Assembly (NCBI RefSeq): GCF_014203955.1 | Contig: NZ_JACHKA010000001.1 | Location: forward strand, 2,821,001-2,885,000 | Length of the DNA stretch: 64,000 nucleotides | DNA from: Sphingobium lignivorans | Lineage (GTDB): Bacteria; Pseudomonadota; Alphaproteobacteria; Sphingomonadales; Sphingomonadaceae | Direction of reading: 5' to 3' | Shown here: piece by piece, positions 1 to 8,511 of the stretch | How positions within the stretch are numbered: position 1 is the first letter of the stretch | Layout of the letters: every line of letters starts with the position of its first letter | Translations under genes and position numbers: made by a program | The notes under the pieces: model-generated | What the model was told of the DNA's origin: nothing | Database searches by the model: none | What the model saw: the letters and a program-made list of their open reading frames with translations, nothing else

Positions 1-2
1 GA

Positions 3-179
3 ATCCGCCGCTTTCTGGCCGGCGCGATCGGCATCGTCAGCCTGCCCGCGGCCAGTTCCGCCATCGGCCAGTTGAACAGTCTCGCCGCATGCTTGCTCCA
101 CTGTCTGGCAAGCTTTGCCGCCGTGCTGCCCCTGACGTGGGCCGACCCGGACCGACGTAATCACTATTCAAAAAAATAG
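3..179 (+). CDS. C-terminal end of an unidentified protein, cut by the window edge
   Basis: An open frame enters from the left edge and stops with TAG at 177-179. It encodes 58 residues that are Ala/Leu-rich and hydrophobic, with a short basic tail ending in HYSKK. The composition would fit the end of a small membrane or secreted protein. No family is recognisable and no start codon is in view. The other two forward frames are either stopped earlier or Arg/Pro-rich and non-protein-like, which is the only reason for choosing this one. It could be non-coding. Confidence 0.3.
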   Translation: MRRFLAGAIGIVSLPAASSAIGQLNSLAACLLHCLASFAAVLPLTWADPDRRNHYSKK

Positions 180-276
180 AACGATCCGATCAGTTTTATC
201 CGGATTGGTCGCAAAGCATCTCGAACCTAACGTTGCCCAACACCGCGCACATTGTTTTGACAAGGGAGATTTTACC

Positions 277-933
277 ATGACGACCGCCACCGCTACCCCC
301 GGCCCCACGCTGCTTTCGCCGACCGACCACGCGCTGGTCATGATCGACTTCCAGTCGCAGATGGCGTTCGCCACCAAGTCGATCGCGGCCGAACTGCTGC
401 GCAACAACGCAGCGCTGGTCGCCAACGCAGCGGCCGGCTTCAAGGTGCCGACGATCCTCACCACCGTCGCCGAGAAGAGCTTCTCCGGCCCGATGTTCAC
501 CGAAGTGACCGACCCGTTCCCCGGTCAGGCGCTGCTCGACCGCACGTCCATGAACACCTGGGAAGACGCCGCGGTGATCGATGAGGTCAACCGCATCGGC
601 AAGACCCGGCTCGTCTTCGCCGGGCTCTGGACCTCGGTCTGCATCGTCGGTCCGGTTCTTTCGGCGATCGACCAGGGCTTTGAGACCTATGTCATCACCG
701 ACGCCTGCGGCGACGTTTCGGAAGAAGCGCATGAGCGCGCGGTCGCCCGGATGATCCAGGCCGGTGCCCGCCCGATGACCGCGCTGCAATATCTACTCGA
801 GCTGCAGCGCGACTGGGCGCGTGGCGAGACCTACGACCTGACAACCGGCATCGCCCGCAAATGGGGCGGCGCCTACGGCCTCGGCGTCACCTACGCCAAG
901 ACCATGTTCGGCGCGTCCGAAGGCGGTCACTGA
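277..933 (+). CDS. YcaC-like isochorismatase-family cysteine hydrolase
   Basis: This 218-residue protein belongs to the isochorismatase-like hydrolase superfamily and is closest to the YcaC subgroup, cytosolic amidase-like enzymes of unknown substrate. The nucleophile-proximal Asp24 sits in VMIDFQSQM and the catalytic Cys122 in GLWTSVCIVG. The RTSMNTWED segment (residues 89-97) matches the YcaC-type RxxxNAWxD segment. A longer frame opens at 205, but ATG 277 is preceded by AAGGGAGA at 262-269 and begins where family members begin, so I chose it. It is the first gene of a forward run of seven tightly packed genes with an alpha/beta hydrolase, DoxX and an exporter, which suggests a detoxification or stress role. 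Physiological substrate is unknown. Confidence 0.85.
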   Translation: MTTATATPGPTLLSPTDHALVMIDFQSQMAFATKSIAAELLRNNAALVANAAAGFKVPTILTTVAEKSFSGPMFTEVTDPFPGQALLDRTSMNTWEDAAVIDEVNRIGKTRLVFAGLWTSVCIVGPVLSAIDQGFETYVITDACGDVSEEAHERAVARMIQAGARPMTALQYLLELQRDWARGETYDLTTGIARKWGGAYGLGVTYAKTMFGASEGGH

Positions 934-1010
934 AGCCCCCCCGGCCGGACCGCATCCCCCCTGCCCGCGGTCCGGCCACCCATCAGCAGCGCGAAGAAAG
1001 GAACCGACTC

Positions 1011-1847
1011 ATGAGCACCATCACGACACAAGACGGCACCGAGATCTTCTACAAGGATTGGGGTCCCAAGGACGCGCAACCGATCATGTTCCACCATGGC
1101 TGGCCGCTGTCTTCGGACGATTGGGACAGCCAGATGCTGTTCTTCTACAATCAGGGTTTCCGCGTCGTCGCGCACGACCGCCGTGGGCATGGCCGCTCGG
1201 CGCAGGTCGATTTCGGTCATGACATGGACCATTACGCTTCGGACGCGGCCGCCGTCGTCGAGCATCTGGATCTCAGGAACGCCATCCACATCGGCCATTC
1301 GACCGGCGGTGGTGAAGTCGCCGCCTATGTCGCTCGCTACGGCATTCCGCAGGGTCGCGTCGCCAAGGCGATCCTCGTAGCATCGGTCCCGCCGATCATG
1401 CTCGACACCGAACGCTATCCTGATGGCCTGCCGATGTCTGTGTTCGACGGGCTGCGCGCTGCCCAAGCGGCCAACCGGTCCGCCTTCTTCCGTGAAGTCG
1501 CCGACTCCTCCTTCTACGGCTTCAACCGGCCCGGTGCGAAGGTGATCCCGGCGGTTGCCGACAATTGGTGGCGCCAGGGGATGATGGGCAGCATGCTCGC
1601 TCATTATCAGGGCATCAAGGCCTTCTCGGAAACCGACCAGACCGATGACCTGAAGGCGATGAGCGTCCCGACGCTAGTGCTGCAGGGCGATGACGATCAG
1701 CTCGTCCCCTACAAGCATGCCGCCGAGCTGCAGGCCCAGCTGCTGCCTGACGCCCAGCTCAAAATCTATCCCGGCTATTCGCACGGGATGCTGACGGTGG
1801 ATGCCGACGAGCTGAACGCTGATATGCTGGCGTTCATTCGCGGCTGA
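1011..1847 (+). CDS. alpha/beta hydrolase, non-heme chloroperoxidase/arylesterase type
   Basis: A 278-residue alpha/beta-hydrolase of the cofactor-free haloperoxidase/arylesterase group. Visible elements are the oxyanion HHGWP loop (residues 28-32), the nucleophile elbow GHSTGG with Ser97, an acidic residue in LVLQGDDDQLVP and the catalytic His in GYSHGM near the C-terminus, so the triad is complete. ATG 1011 follows GAAGAAAGGA and gives the usual family N-terminus; the longer frame from 861 overlaps the upstream gene and was rejected. Members hydrolyse esters and can show perhydrolase activity. In this operon it probably acts on the same class of substrate as the YcaC-like hydrolase. Substrate not deducible. 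Confidence 0.88.
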   Translation: MSTITTQDGTEIFYKDWGPKDAQPIMFHHGWPLSSDDWDSQMLFFYNQGFRVVAHDRRGHGRSAQVDFGHDMDHYASDAAAVVEHLDLRNAIHIGHSTGGGEVAAYVARYGIPQGRVAKAILVASVPPIMLDTERYPDGLPMSVFDGLRAAQAANRSAFFREVADSSFYGFNRPGAKVIPAVADNWWRQGMMGSMLAHYQGIKAFSETDQTDDLKAMSVPTLVLQGDDDQLVPYKHAAELQAQLLPDAQLKIYPGYSHGMLTVDADELNADMLAFIRG

Positions 1848-1869
1848 TGACGGGCAGGGGAGCAACGAC

Positions 1870-2061
1870 ATGAAACCCTATCTTCTTTCGCTGGGTGCCG
1901 GGCTGTTGATCGGCATCATCTACAGCCTGATGGGCGTCCGCTCCCCCGCACCACCGATCATCGCCCTGATCGGGCTCGCCGGCATCCTCGCCGGCGAGCA
2001 GATCGTGCCGCTCGCCAAGCGCTGGGTCGCTCCACCTGCCGCACAGGATCATCGACCATGA
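1870..2061 (+). CDS. XapX-domain (DUF1427) small membrane protein
   Basis: A 63-residue protein with two hydrophobic segments (about residues 4-22 and 28-46). The Y-S-L-x-G-V-R-S-P-A-P-P stretch between them is diagnostic of XapX-domain proteins. Function of the family is unknown. It starts 22 bp after the hydrolase stop and its own stop overlaps the next start in an ATGA arrangement at 2058-2061, which points to translational coupling with the amidohydrolase. Family members are repeatedly seen beside hydrolase and transporter genes like those here, so a membrane accessory role is a reasonable guess only. Confidence 0.8.
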   Translation: MKPYLLSLGAGLLIGIIYSLMGVRSPAPPIIALIGLAGILAGEQIVPLAKRWVAPPAAQDHRP

Positions 2062-3998
2062 CGCATATCACTCGCCGCCAGGCGCTTGCGGGCGCCGCCG
2101 TCACGACCGCCCTTCTCACCCGAACGGAGAGCTTCGCCATGTCGCCCAAACAGCCAGACCTCCTGATCACCAACGCCAGGGTAACGACGCTCGACCGCGC
2201 CAATCCGCAGGCGCAGGCCGTTGCGATCCGTGACGGCAAGTTCCTCGCGGTCGGTTCGGAAGCGGATGTGCGTGCCGCGATCGGCCGGGATGCACAGATA
2301 ATCGACGCCAAGGGTCGCCGCCTGATCCCCGGCCTGATCGACAGCCACATCCACGTCATTCGCGGTGGCCTCAATTATAATATGGAGCTGCGCTGGGACG
2401 GCGTGCCGACGCTGGCCGATGCGATGGCGATGCTCAAGAAGCAGGCGCAGAATACCCCACCGCCCCAATGGGTGCGTGTCGTGGGCGGCTTTACCGAACA
2501 TCAGTTCGCCGAGAAGCGCCTGCCGACGCTTGCCGAGATCAACGCTGCGGCGCCCGATACGCCAGTGTTCATCCTCCACCTTTACGATCGCGCGCTCCTC
2601 AACGCCGCGGCACTGCGAGCGGTGGGCTATACCAAGGACACACCCAATCCGCCGGGCGGAGAGATCGTGCGCGATGCCGCCGGCAACCCGACCGGGCTGC
2701 TGCTCGCCCAGCCTAACGCGACGATCCTCTATGCGACGCTGGCCAAGGGGCCGAAGCTGCCCGAAGAGTATCAGCTCAATTCGACCCGCCATTTCATGCG
2801 TGAACTGAACGGGCTGGGCGTCACGTCGGTGATCGATGCGGGGGGTGGCTTCCAGAATTATCCGGACGACTATCAGATCATCGAGAAGCTGCACGGCGAC
2901 GGCCAATTGACCCTTCGGATCGCCTACAACCTCTTCACGCAGAAGCCGAAGGAGGAGCTCAAGGACTTCGCCACCTGGTCAGCGCAGGTGAAGCCCGGCG
3001 ATGGCGACGACACCTATCGCCACAATGGCGCGGGCGAGATGCTGGTCTACTCTGCAGCGGATTTCGAGGATTTCCGCGTCGAGCGCCCCGACATGCCGGC
3101 GAGCATGGAAGGCGACCTGGAACCCGTCGTGCGCCTGCTGGCCGAGCGGCGCTGGCCGTGGCGGCTGCACGCCACCTACGACCAGACGATCGGCCGTGCA
3201 CTCGACGTGTTCGAGAAGGTCAATCGCGACATTCCGCTGTCCGGCCTCAACTGGTTCTTCGACCATGCCGAGACGATCAGCGAACGCAATATAGATCGCA
3301 TCGCCGCGCTCGGCGGCGGTATCGCGGTCCAGCACCGTATGGCGTTTCAGGGCGAGTATTTCATCGATCGCTATGGTGCCAAGGCGGCCGAGACAACCCC
3401 GCCGATCAAGCGGATGCTCGATGCAGGGGTGCCGGTCGGCGCTGGCACCGATGCCACGCGCGTCGCCAGCTACAACCCGTGGGTCTCGCTATCCTGGCTG
3501 GTCACCGGGCGTACGCTGGGCGGCACGACGCTCTATCCGGTGCGAAACCGCCTCGACCGCGAACTTGCATTGCGGCTCTGGACCGAGCGCAACACCTGGT
3601 TCTCGAACGAGGTGGGCAAAAAAGGACAGATCAAGGCGGGCCAGCTCGCCGATCTGGCGTTGCTGTCAGACGACTATTTCAGCGTCGCGGAAAGCGAGAT
3701 CGTCCATCTGCGATCGGTCCTGACCCTGCTCGGCGGCAAGATCGTGCATGGCGAAGGTGATTATTCGAGCATCGCGCCCGCATTGCCCCGGCCGATGCCC
3801 GACTGGTCGCCGGTCGCGACCTTCGGCGGCTATCATCGCGCGCCGCAGACCGCGCAGAAGCTCGCCAGCGCCTGCGGTTGCCACTCGGCCTGCGCGGTGC
3901 ACGGCCATGACCATGCCGCGGCGCTAGCGAGCAACGCGCCCGTGGCCGACGTCCAGAGCTTCTGGGGCGCGTTCGGCTGCGGCTGCTGGGCAGTCTGA
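2058..3998 (+). CDS. YtcJ-like exported amidohydrolase with Cys/His-rich tail
   Basis: A 646-residue amidohydrolase of the YtcJ/amidohydrolase-3 group. The N-terminus has a Tat-like signal (RRQALAGAAVTTALLT), suggesting folded export to the periplasm. The HxH metal motif is His97-Ile-His99 in GLIDSHIHV, and a later metal Asp sits in GAGTDATR. The terminal 46 residues (about 601-646) are unusual in carrying five Cys and four His in CGCH, SAC, VHGHDH and GCGCW clusters. This looks like an additional metal-binding tail. Start overlaps the XapX stop by four bases. Group members cleave amides or N-acyl bonds with broad specificity; the substrate here is unknown. Confidence 0.85.
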   Translation: MTHITRRQALAGAAVTTALLTRTESFAMSPKQPDLLITNARVTTLDRANPQAQAVAIRDGKFLAVGSEADVRAAIGRDAQIIDAKGRRLIPGLIDSHIHVIRGGLNYNMELRWDGVPTLADAMAMLKKQAQNTPPPQWVRVVGGFTEHQFAEKRLPTLAEINAAAPDTPVFILHLYDRALLNAAALRAVGYTKDTPNPPGGEIVRDAAGNPTGLLLAQPNATILYATLAKGPKLPEEYQLNSTRHFMRELNGLGVTSVIDAGGGFQNYPDDYQIIEKLHGDGQLTLRIAYNLFTQKPKEELKDFATWSAQVKPGDGDDTYRHNGAGEMLVYSAADFEDFRVERPDMPASMEGDLEPVVRLLAERRWPWRLHATYDQTIGRALDVFEKVNRDIPLSGLNWFFDHAETISERNIDRIAALGGGIAVQHRMAFQGEYFIDRYGAKAAETTPPIKRMLDAGVPVGAGTDATRVASYNPWVSLSWLVTGRTLGGTTLYPVRNRLDRELALRLWTERNTWFSNEVGKKGQIKAGQLADLALLSDDYFSVAESEIVHLRSVLTLLGGKIVHGEGDYSSIAPALPRPMPDWSPVATFGGYHRAPQTAQKLASACGCHSACAVHGHDHAAALASNAPVADVQSFWGAFGCGCWAV

Positions 3999-4001
3999 GC
4001 G

Positions 4002-4409
4002 ATGACGCCCGCGCCGATCGCCACGCTGCTCACCGACCGTCGCTTCGCGATCCTCGCCGCCGCGCTGCTCACATCGCCATACTGGACGAGCGCGCTTGCC
4101 AAGCTGCTCGATTGGAACAGCGCAGTTGCCGAGGCCGCACATTTCGGGCTGCAACCCGCCATGTTCGTGGCCGCGCTGACCATCTTGGTTCAGCTCGTCG
4201 GATCATTCGCGATCGTCTTCAGGCGCGGCGCGTGGCTCGGCGCGGGGGCGCTCGGCGTGTTCACCGCACTCGCCACGCTCGTCGCGCATCCATTCTGGAC
4301 CATCGCCGAACCGATGGCGCGCTTCCATGAGCGCAACACCTTCCTCGAACATGTCGGGCTCATCGGCGGGCTGATGCTCGCCGCGATCCTGCGGGAGCGC
4401 ACGCGATGA
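4002..4409 (+). CDS. DoxX-family membrane protein
   Basis: A 135-residue protein with four predicted membrane segments (about residues 14-34, 50-72, 78-98, 115-130). It has the DoxX-type pattern of SALAKLLDW near helix 1 and the GLQPAMF segment before helix 2. DoxX-like proteins are inner-membrane components linked to redox and detoxification and often sit beside hydrolases and reductases. It lies 3 bp after the amidohydrolase and its stop overlaps the MFS start by four bases, so it is clearly within the same operon. The precise role is unassigned. Confidence 0.82.
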   Translation: MTPAPIATLLTDRRFAILAAALLTSPYWTSALAKLLDWNSAVAEAAHFGLQPAMFVAALTILVQLVGSFAIVFRRGAWLGAGALGVFTALATLVAHPFWTIAEPMARFHERNTFLEHVGLIGGLMLAAILRERTR

Positions 4410-5977
4410 CCACTGCCAGCGACCAGCCGCTCGCCAACAAGGTCTTCCGCGCGATCTGGATTGCCACGGTCGTTTCGAACATCGGCACCTGGATGCACGA
4501 TGTCGGCGCGGGCTGGCTGATGACCTCGCTGTCGGCCGATCCATTGATGGTCGCGCTGGTCCAGGCCGCCACGACGCTGCCGATGTTCCTGCTGGCACTC
4601 CCCGCCGGCGCGCTTGCCGACATCGTCGACCGGCGCAAGCTGCTGATCGGCGCGCAGTTGTTCGGGCTGACCGCCGCCGCGATCCTCGCGCTCAGCACCT
4701 TTGCCGGCCTGACCAACGCCTGGATCCTGCTCGCCCTTACCGCCGCCATCGCGGTCGGCGCGGCGCTGTCGGCCCCCACCTTCCAGGCGATCGTGCCGGA
4801 GCTGGTGCCGCAGCCGGCCCTGCAACAGGCGGTCGCGCTCAACAGCCTGGGCGTCAACATCGCCCGCGCGATCGGCCCGGCGCTGGGCGGCGTGATCATT
4901 GCCGCGGCCGGCACCGGCGCGGTCTTCGCGCTCAATGCGGTGTCGGTCCTCGGCGTCATCGCTGTGCTGTGGCGCTGGCGGCGCGCGACATCCGAGCGCC
5001 ATCTGCCCGCCGAGCATTTCGTTGGCGCGATGCGTGCAGGGCTGCGCTACGCGATGCGCGCGCCGGAGCTGCAGACCGTCCTGATCCGCTCGGCGGGCTT
5101 CTTCCTCTTCGCCAGCGCGCTCTGGGCGCTTCTGCCCATCATCGCGCGGCGCGATCTCGGCCTGGGTCCGGCCGGTTATGGCGGTCTGCTCACTTTCATG
5201 GGGCTGGGCGCCATCGCCGGCGCGATGCTGATGCCGCGCCTGCGCGGCAAGCTCGGTGCGAACCGCACGACGGTCGTCGCCTCGCTGTTGCTCGCCGCAG
5301 CAATGGGCGGGCTGTCGCAGGCCACCGGCTTCGCTACCGCCGCTATGGCCTTAGGCGTCGGCGGCTTCGCCTGGATTGCAATGATGGCATCCTTGAATGG
5401 CGGGGCGCAGGCCAGTTCGCCCGGTTGGGTGAAGGCGCGCGCGCTCGCCATCTACCTGCTCGTCTTCCAGGGATCCATGACCGCCGGCTCGACCCTATGG
5501 GGCAGCGTGGCCGGCCAGATCGGCGTACCGCTGACGTTGCTGGCGGCGGCCTGCCTGCTTGCCGCCGTCACGCTGGCACTCTCGCTGCTCTATCCGCTCG
5601 ATGGGATGGCGAAGCTCGACCTCGCCCCCTCGCTACACTGGCCCGCTCCGCTCATCGACGGCGATATCGAGCATGATCGCGGACCGGTTCTGGTGACGAT
5701 CGAATATCGTGTCGATCCGGCCCGAGTGCCCGATTTCTTCATCGCGATGCAGGATATGCACCGCATTCGCCGGCGTGACGGCGCGATCCATTGGGGCGTG
5801 TACGAGGACGCGGCGGAGCCGGGCCTCGTGCTCGAAATTTTCACCGTCGAAAGCTGGCTCGAACATCTGCGGCAGCATGAGCGCGTCACCAATGCCGATC
5901 GCGTCCAGCAGGATGCAGTCCGTGCCTTCCAGCGCGAGGATTCGCTCCCGGTTGTTCGCCACCTGATCGCGCGATGA
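4406..5977 (+). CDS. MFS exporter (EntS/MFS_3 type) fused to a ferredoxin-like ABM-type domain
   Basis: A 523-residue fusion. Residues 1 to about 410 form a 12-helix major facilitator of the EntS-like MFS_3 group, with the loop motif DIVDRRKLL after helix 2. Residues about 415-520 form a soluble domain resembling antibiotic-biosynthesis-monooxygenase (dimeric alpha+beta) proteins, with the VLVTIEYRV, GAIHWGVYED and HLRQHERVT segments. The same fusion recurs in this transporter group and is not an assembly artefact. It presumably exports a small hydrophobic or aromatic compound; the C-terminal domain may bind the substrate. It is coupled by 4-bp overlaps to both DoxX upstream and the outer-membrane protein downstream. 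Confidence 0.85.
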   Translation: MTTASDQPLANKVFRAIWIATVVSNIGTWMHDVGAGWLMTSLSADPLMVALVQAATTLPMFLLALPAGALADIVDRRKLLIGAQLFGLTAAAILALSTFAGLTNAWILLALTAAIAVGAALSAPTFQAIVPELVPQPALQQAVALNSLGVNIARAIGPALGGVIIAAAGTGAVFALNAVSVLGVIAVLWRWRRATSERHLPAEHFVGAMRAGLRYAMRAPELQTVLIRSAGFFLFASALWALLPIIARRDLGLGPAGYGGLLTFMGLGAIAGAMLMPRLRGKLGANRTTVVASLLLAAAMGGLSQATGFATAAMALGVGGFAWIAMMASLNGGAQASSPGWVKARALAIYLLVFQGSMTAGSTLWGSVAGQIGVPLTLLAAACLLAAVTLALSLLYPLDGMAKLDLAPSLHWPAPLIDGDIEHDRGPVLVTIEYRVDPARVPDFFIAMQDMHRIRRRDGAIHWGVYEDAAEPGLVLEIFTVESWLEHLRQHERVTNADRVQQDAVRAFQREDSLPVVRHLIAR

Positions 5978-7338
5978 TGCGCACGGCAATCCTCGCGGCA
6001 CTGCTTCTGTTGCCAGGCATGGCGCAGGCGCAGGTTGCGCAGACCAATGTCCGCTATGACGAGGATTGGTCTGCGCCATCCGCCACCGCCCCACGAGACG
6101 CGCATTGGTGGGAAAAGCTGAAGGCACGGCCACTCGACACCCAGGGCGACGTCTCGCTCACCCTGGGTGGCGAGGCGCGGGCACGATACGAGGGGTTCGC
6201 CGACAATCTGTGGGGCCAGTCCCCGACATCCGATGACGGTTATCTCTGGCTGCGTTTCATGCCGCTTGCCAGCGTGAAAGCCGGCCCGGCCCGCGCCTTC
6301 GTACAGGGGATTGCTGGTGATGCCGTCGGGGTGGCCGGCGGTCCGGGGCCGGCGGACCGCACGGGCATCGATCTGCTCCAGGGGTTTGTCGATGCGGAAC
6401 TGCCCTTCGCCGGTGGAACGCTGATCCTGCGCGGCGGCCGGGAACTCGTCGCACTCGGATCCGAGCGGTTGGTGGGGACGCGCTACGGCCCGAACATCCC
6501 GCAGCCCTTTGATGGCGCACGCGTGAGCTGGCAGCGCGGCGCCCTGAAGCTCGAAGGGCTTCACCTGCGCCCGGTCGCGATCGGGCCGGGCAATTTCGAC
6601 GATCGCAGCTCAACCAGCAAGCGGCTCGACGGCATTTATGCGACACTACCGCTCACCGATTTCGCCAAGGCCGATCTTTATTGGCTGCATTATGGCGACG
6701 CAGCTGCACGGTTCGGCGGGCGTATGGGATATGAACGGCGCGATACGTTTGGCGCGCGGCTGTTCGGTAAACAGGGCGCTCTCGCCTGGAACTGGGAGGC
6801 GATGCTCCAGCGGGGCAGCTTCGCTGGACAGAGCATCCGCGCTTGGTCGATCGCGACCGAAACGGCCTATATGCTGAACGGACGGATGCATCCGCGCCTT
6901 CGTCTGCGCGCCAACATCGCGAGCGGCGATCGTGACCCTGCCGACGGCCGGCTCGGCACGTTCAACGCGATGTTCCCGAAAGGCAAATATTTCGGCGAAC
7001 TCTCGCCGATCGGCCCGCGCAACATCATGAATATCCATCCGAGCATCGATGCCGATCTCGGGTCGAACGTGACGGTCGAGGTTTCCGCCATCGCCTATTG
7101 GCGCTTCAGCCGCGCCGATGGTGTTTACGATGTGCCCGGCCAGTTGGTCCGCCCGAGTGGTGCGGCATCGGCCCGCCATATCGGCAACCAGGCGGAAATT
7201 TCATTGGGCTGGCAAGCGACGCCAATCCTTGGCTTCGCCGCTTCCGCCTCGATCTTCCAGCCCGGGAACTTCATTCGCCAGACCGGCAGCGCCCAAACGA
7301 TCCAGATGATCGGGCTCGAGGCAATGCTTCGCTTCTAG
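5974..7338 (+). CDS. alginate-export-type outer-membrane beta-barrel protein
   Basis: A 454-residue protein with a clean signal peptide (MMRTAILAALLLLPGMAQAQ). It has the alternating aromatic/polar pattern of an outer-membrane barrel and ends in Phe (LEAMLRF). Segments such as LGGEARARYEGF, RFFVQ-like strands and LVGTRYGPNIPQPFDG match the alginate-export (AlgE-like) porin family. It begins inside the stop of the MFS exporter (4-bp overlap) and closes the operon. The two genes plausibly move the same compound across inner and outer membranes. Substrate unknown; an alginate role is not implied by the family name. Confidence 0.82.
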   Translation: MMRTAILAALLLLPGMAQAQVAQTNVRYDEDWSAPSATAPRDAHWWEKLKARPLDTQGDVSLTLGGEARARYEGFADNLWGQSPTSDDGYLWLRFMPLASVKAGPARAFVQGIAGDAVGVAGGPGPADRTGIDLLQGFVDAELPFAGGTLILRGGRELVALGSERLVGTRYGPNIPQPFDGARVSWQRGALKLEGLHLRPVAIGPGNFDDRSSTSKRLDGIYATLPLTDFAKADLYWLHYGDAAARFGGRMGYERRDTFGARLFGKQGALAWNWEAMLQRGSFAGQSIRAWSIATETAYMLNGRMHPRLRLRANIASGDRDPADGRLGTFNAMFPKGKYFGELSPIGPRNIMNIHPSIDADLGSNVTVEVSAIAYWRFSRADGVYDVPGQLVRPSGAASARHIGNQAEISLGWQATPILGFAASASIFQPGNFIRQTGSAQTIQMIGLEAMLRF

Positions 7339-7890
7339 ATGGATGCGAATAGATGGACGCGAACCGCGCGATAGGCAGCAAGCCGACCGAAGGAGCCCGC
7401 GGCGTCGACCTGTCCGCCGCGGTTGAAGCGGAAAGCGATGGTGATTGAACGTACAGGGCCATTTCACCGGCCGCGCGGCATTTCGCAATCCGTTCGCGCG
7501 ATGAAGCTCGGGGATTCCTGAACCATCCCGTGCTCGGGCCCCGTTGCCGTAAATGTGTTCGAGCGTTCGAGGATTTGCACTGGCGACCCGGCCCCCGTGC
7601 TTGGCGCAATGGAGGCGATAAAGCGGCGATCCTCGCTAACGTTGTCCAGACGGCCCAGCCCGATCTGTCAATCGCTGCTACTCCGGACCGCTGATCTGCG
7701 GCGTGCGCGATCCGCTGACGTTACGCTTTCTCGGCATTTCCAACGGCCGACCTGACGCAGACGCAACGTTCCGGACACCGTGACCAAGGAGATGATGCAC
7801 ACTCGCCCCGCAATTGAAGTTGACGACATCCCCCGAATCCACTTAAGTTGCTTTTATCATCTCGCCACGAAGCGGGTCAGAGGAGAGGTC
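7339..7890. other. 552-bp gap without a recognisable gene
   Basis: The gap separates the hydrolase/exporter operon from the azoR-like gene. Short open frames here (for example 7555-7755 forward) are Arg/Ser-rich with no protein character and no good ribosome site. An open frame from 7780 runs into the azoR-like gene, but its extra 37 residues are not family-like. The last 60 bp include an A/T-richer stretch (cttaagttgcttttatcatc) that could hold the promoter of the following gene. Just after the upstream stop there is a short imperfect tandem repeat, GATGGATGCGAATA then GATGGACGCGAAC. Nothing else is supported. Confidence 0.5.
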
Positions 7891-8499
7891 ATGATCAAGC
7901 TGCTGCACATCCAGTCGAGCCCCAATCTCACCAACTCGGTAACCCGCATCCTCAGCGACGAGTTCGTCGCGCAATGGCGCGCGAGCCACCCCGAGACAGA
8001 GGTGGAGACGCTCGATCTCGCGCTTGATCCGATTCCACACTGGGGGCCGGACGCCATTGGCGGCTTCATGGCGAAGGATGGGGAGCGGACGCCGGAGGGA
8101 CAGGCCGCCGTCGACCTTTCCGAAAAGCTGATACGCCAGGTCGAAGATGCCAAGATCCTCGTCATCGCATGCCCGATGTACAACATGTCCATGCCGACGC
8201 AGCTCAAGAGCTGGGTCGATCATCTGACGCGAGCCGGCCGCACCTTCAGATTTACCGGCCAGGGGCAGTATAAGGGCCTGATCTGGAACAAGAAGGCCTT
8301 CGTCATCCTGTCGCGCGGCGGCGATTACAGCCAGCCCCCCGCGAGCGCCTCGGATTTCCAGGAACCCTTGCTGCGCGCCAATCTCGGCCTGATCGGCATC
8401 ACGGATGTCACCTTCATCCGCGCGGAAGGCCAGCGCCTGCAGGAAGCGCCGAGCTACATCGCTAAGGCACGCGAAACCATCGCCTGGGTCGCAGGCTGA
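7891..8499 (+). CDS. azoR: FMN-dependent NADH:quinone oxidoreductase/azoreductase
   Basis: A 202-residue flavodoxin-fold protein of the AzoR (formerly AcpD) family. The phosphate-binding loop is HIQSSPNLTNSVTR near the N-terminus. The flavin-contact motif CPMYNMSMPTQLKSWVDHL follows around residues 93-111, and the GRTFRFTG and LSRGGDYS segments are also present. ATG 7891 follows AGAGGAGAGG at 7880-7889 and gives the correct family start; a longer frame from 7780 was rejected. AzoR enzymes use NAD(P)H to reduce FMN, quinones or azo dyes. It lies 12 bp before the acyl-CoA-dehydrogenase-type monooxygenase, so it may supply reduced flavin to it. Confidence 0.88.
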   Translation: MIKLLHIQSSPNLTNSVTRILSDEFVAQWRASHPETEVETLDLALDPIPHWGPDAIGGFMAKDGERTPEGQAAVDLSEKLIRQVEDAKILVIACPMYNMSMPTQLKSWVDHLTRAGRTFRFTGQGQYKGLIWNKKAFVILSRGGDYSQPPASASDFQEPLLRANLGLIGITDVTFIRAEGQRLQEAPSYIAKARETIAWVAG

Positions 8500-8511
8500 G
8501 GAGTCCGTCGC

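Noticed and set aside
5974-7338. Alginate metabolism as the role of the first operon
   Set aside because: Only the outer-membrane protein belongs to the alginate-export family; no alginate synthesis or lyase gene is present, so the name reflects fold only.
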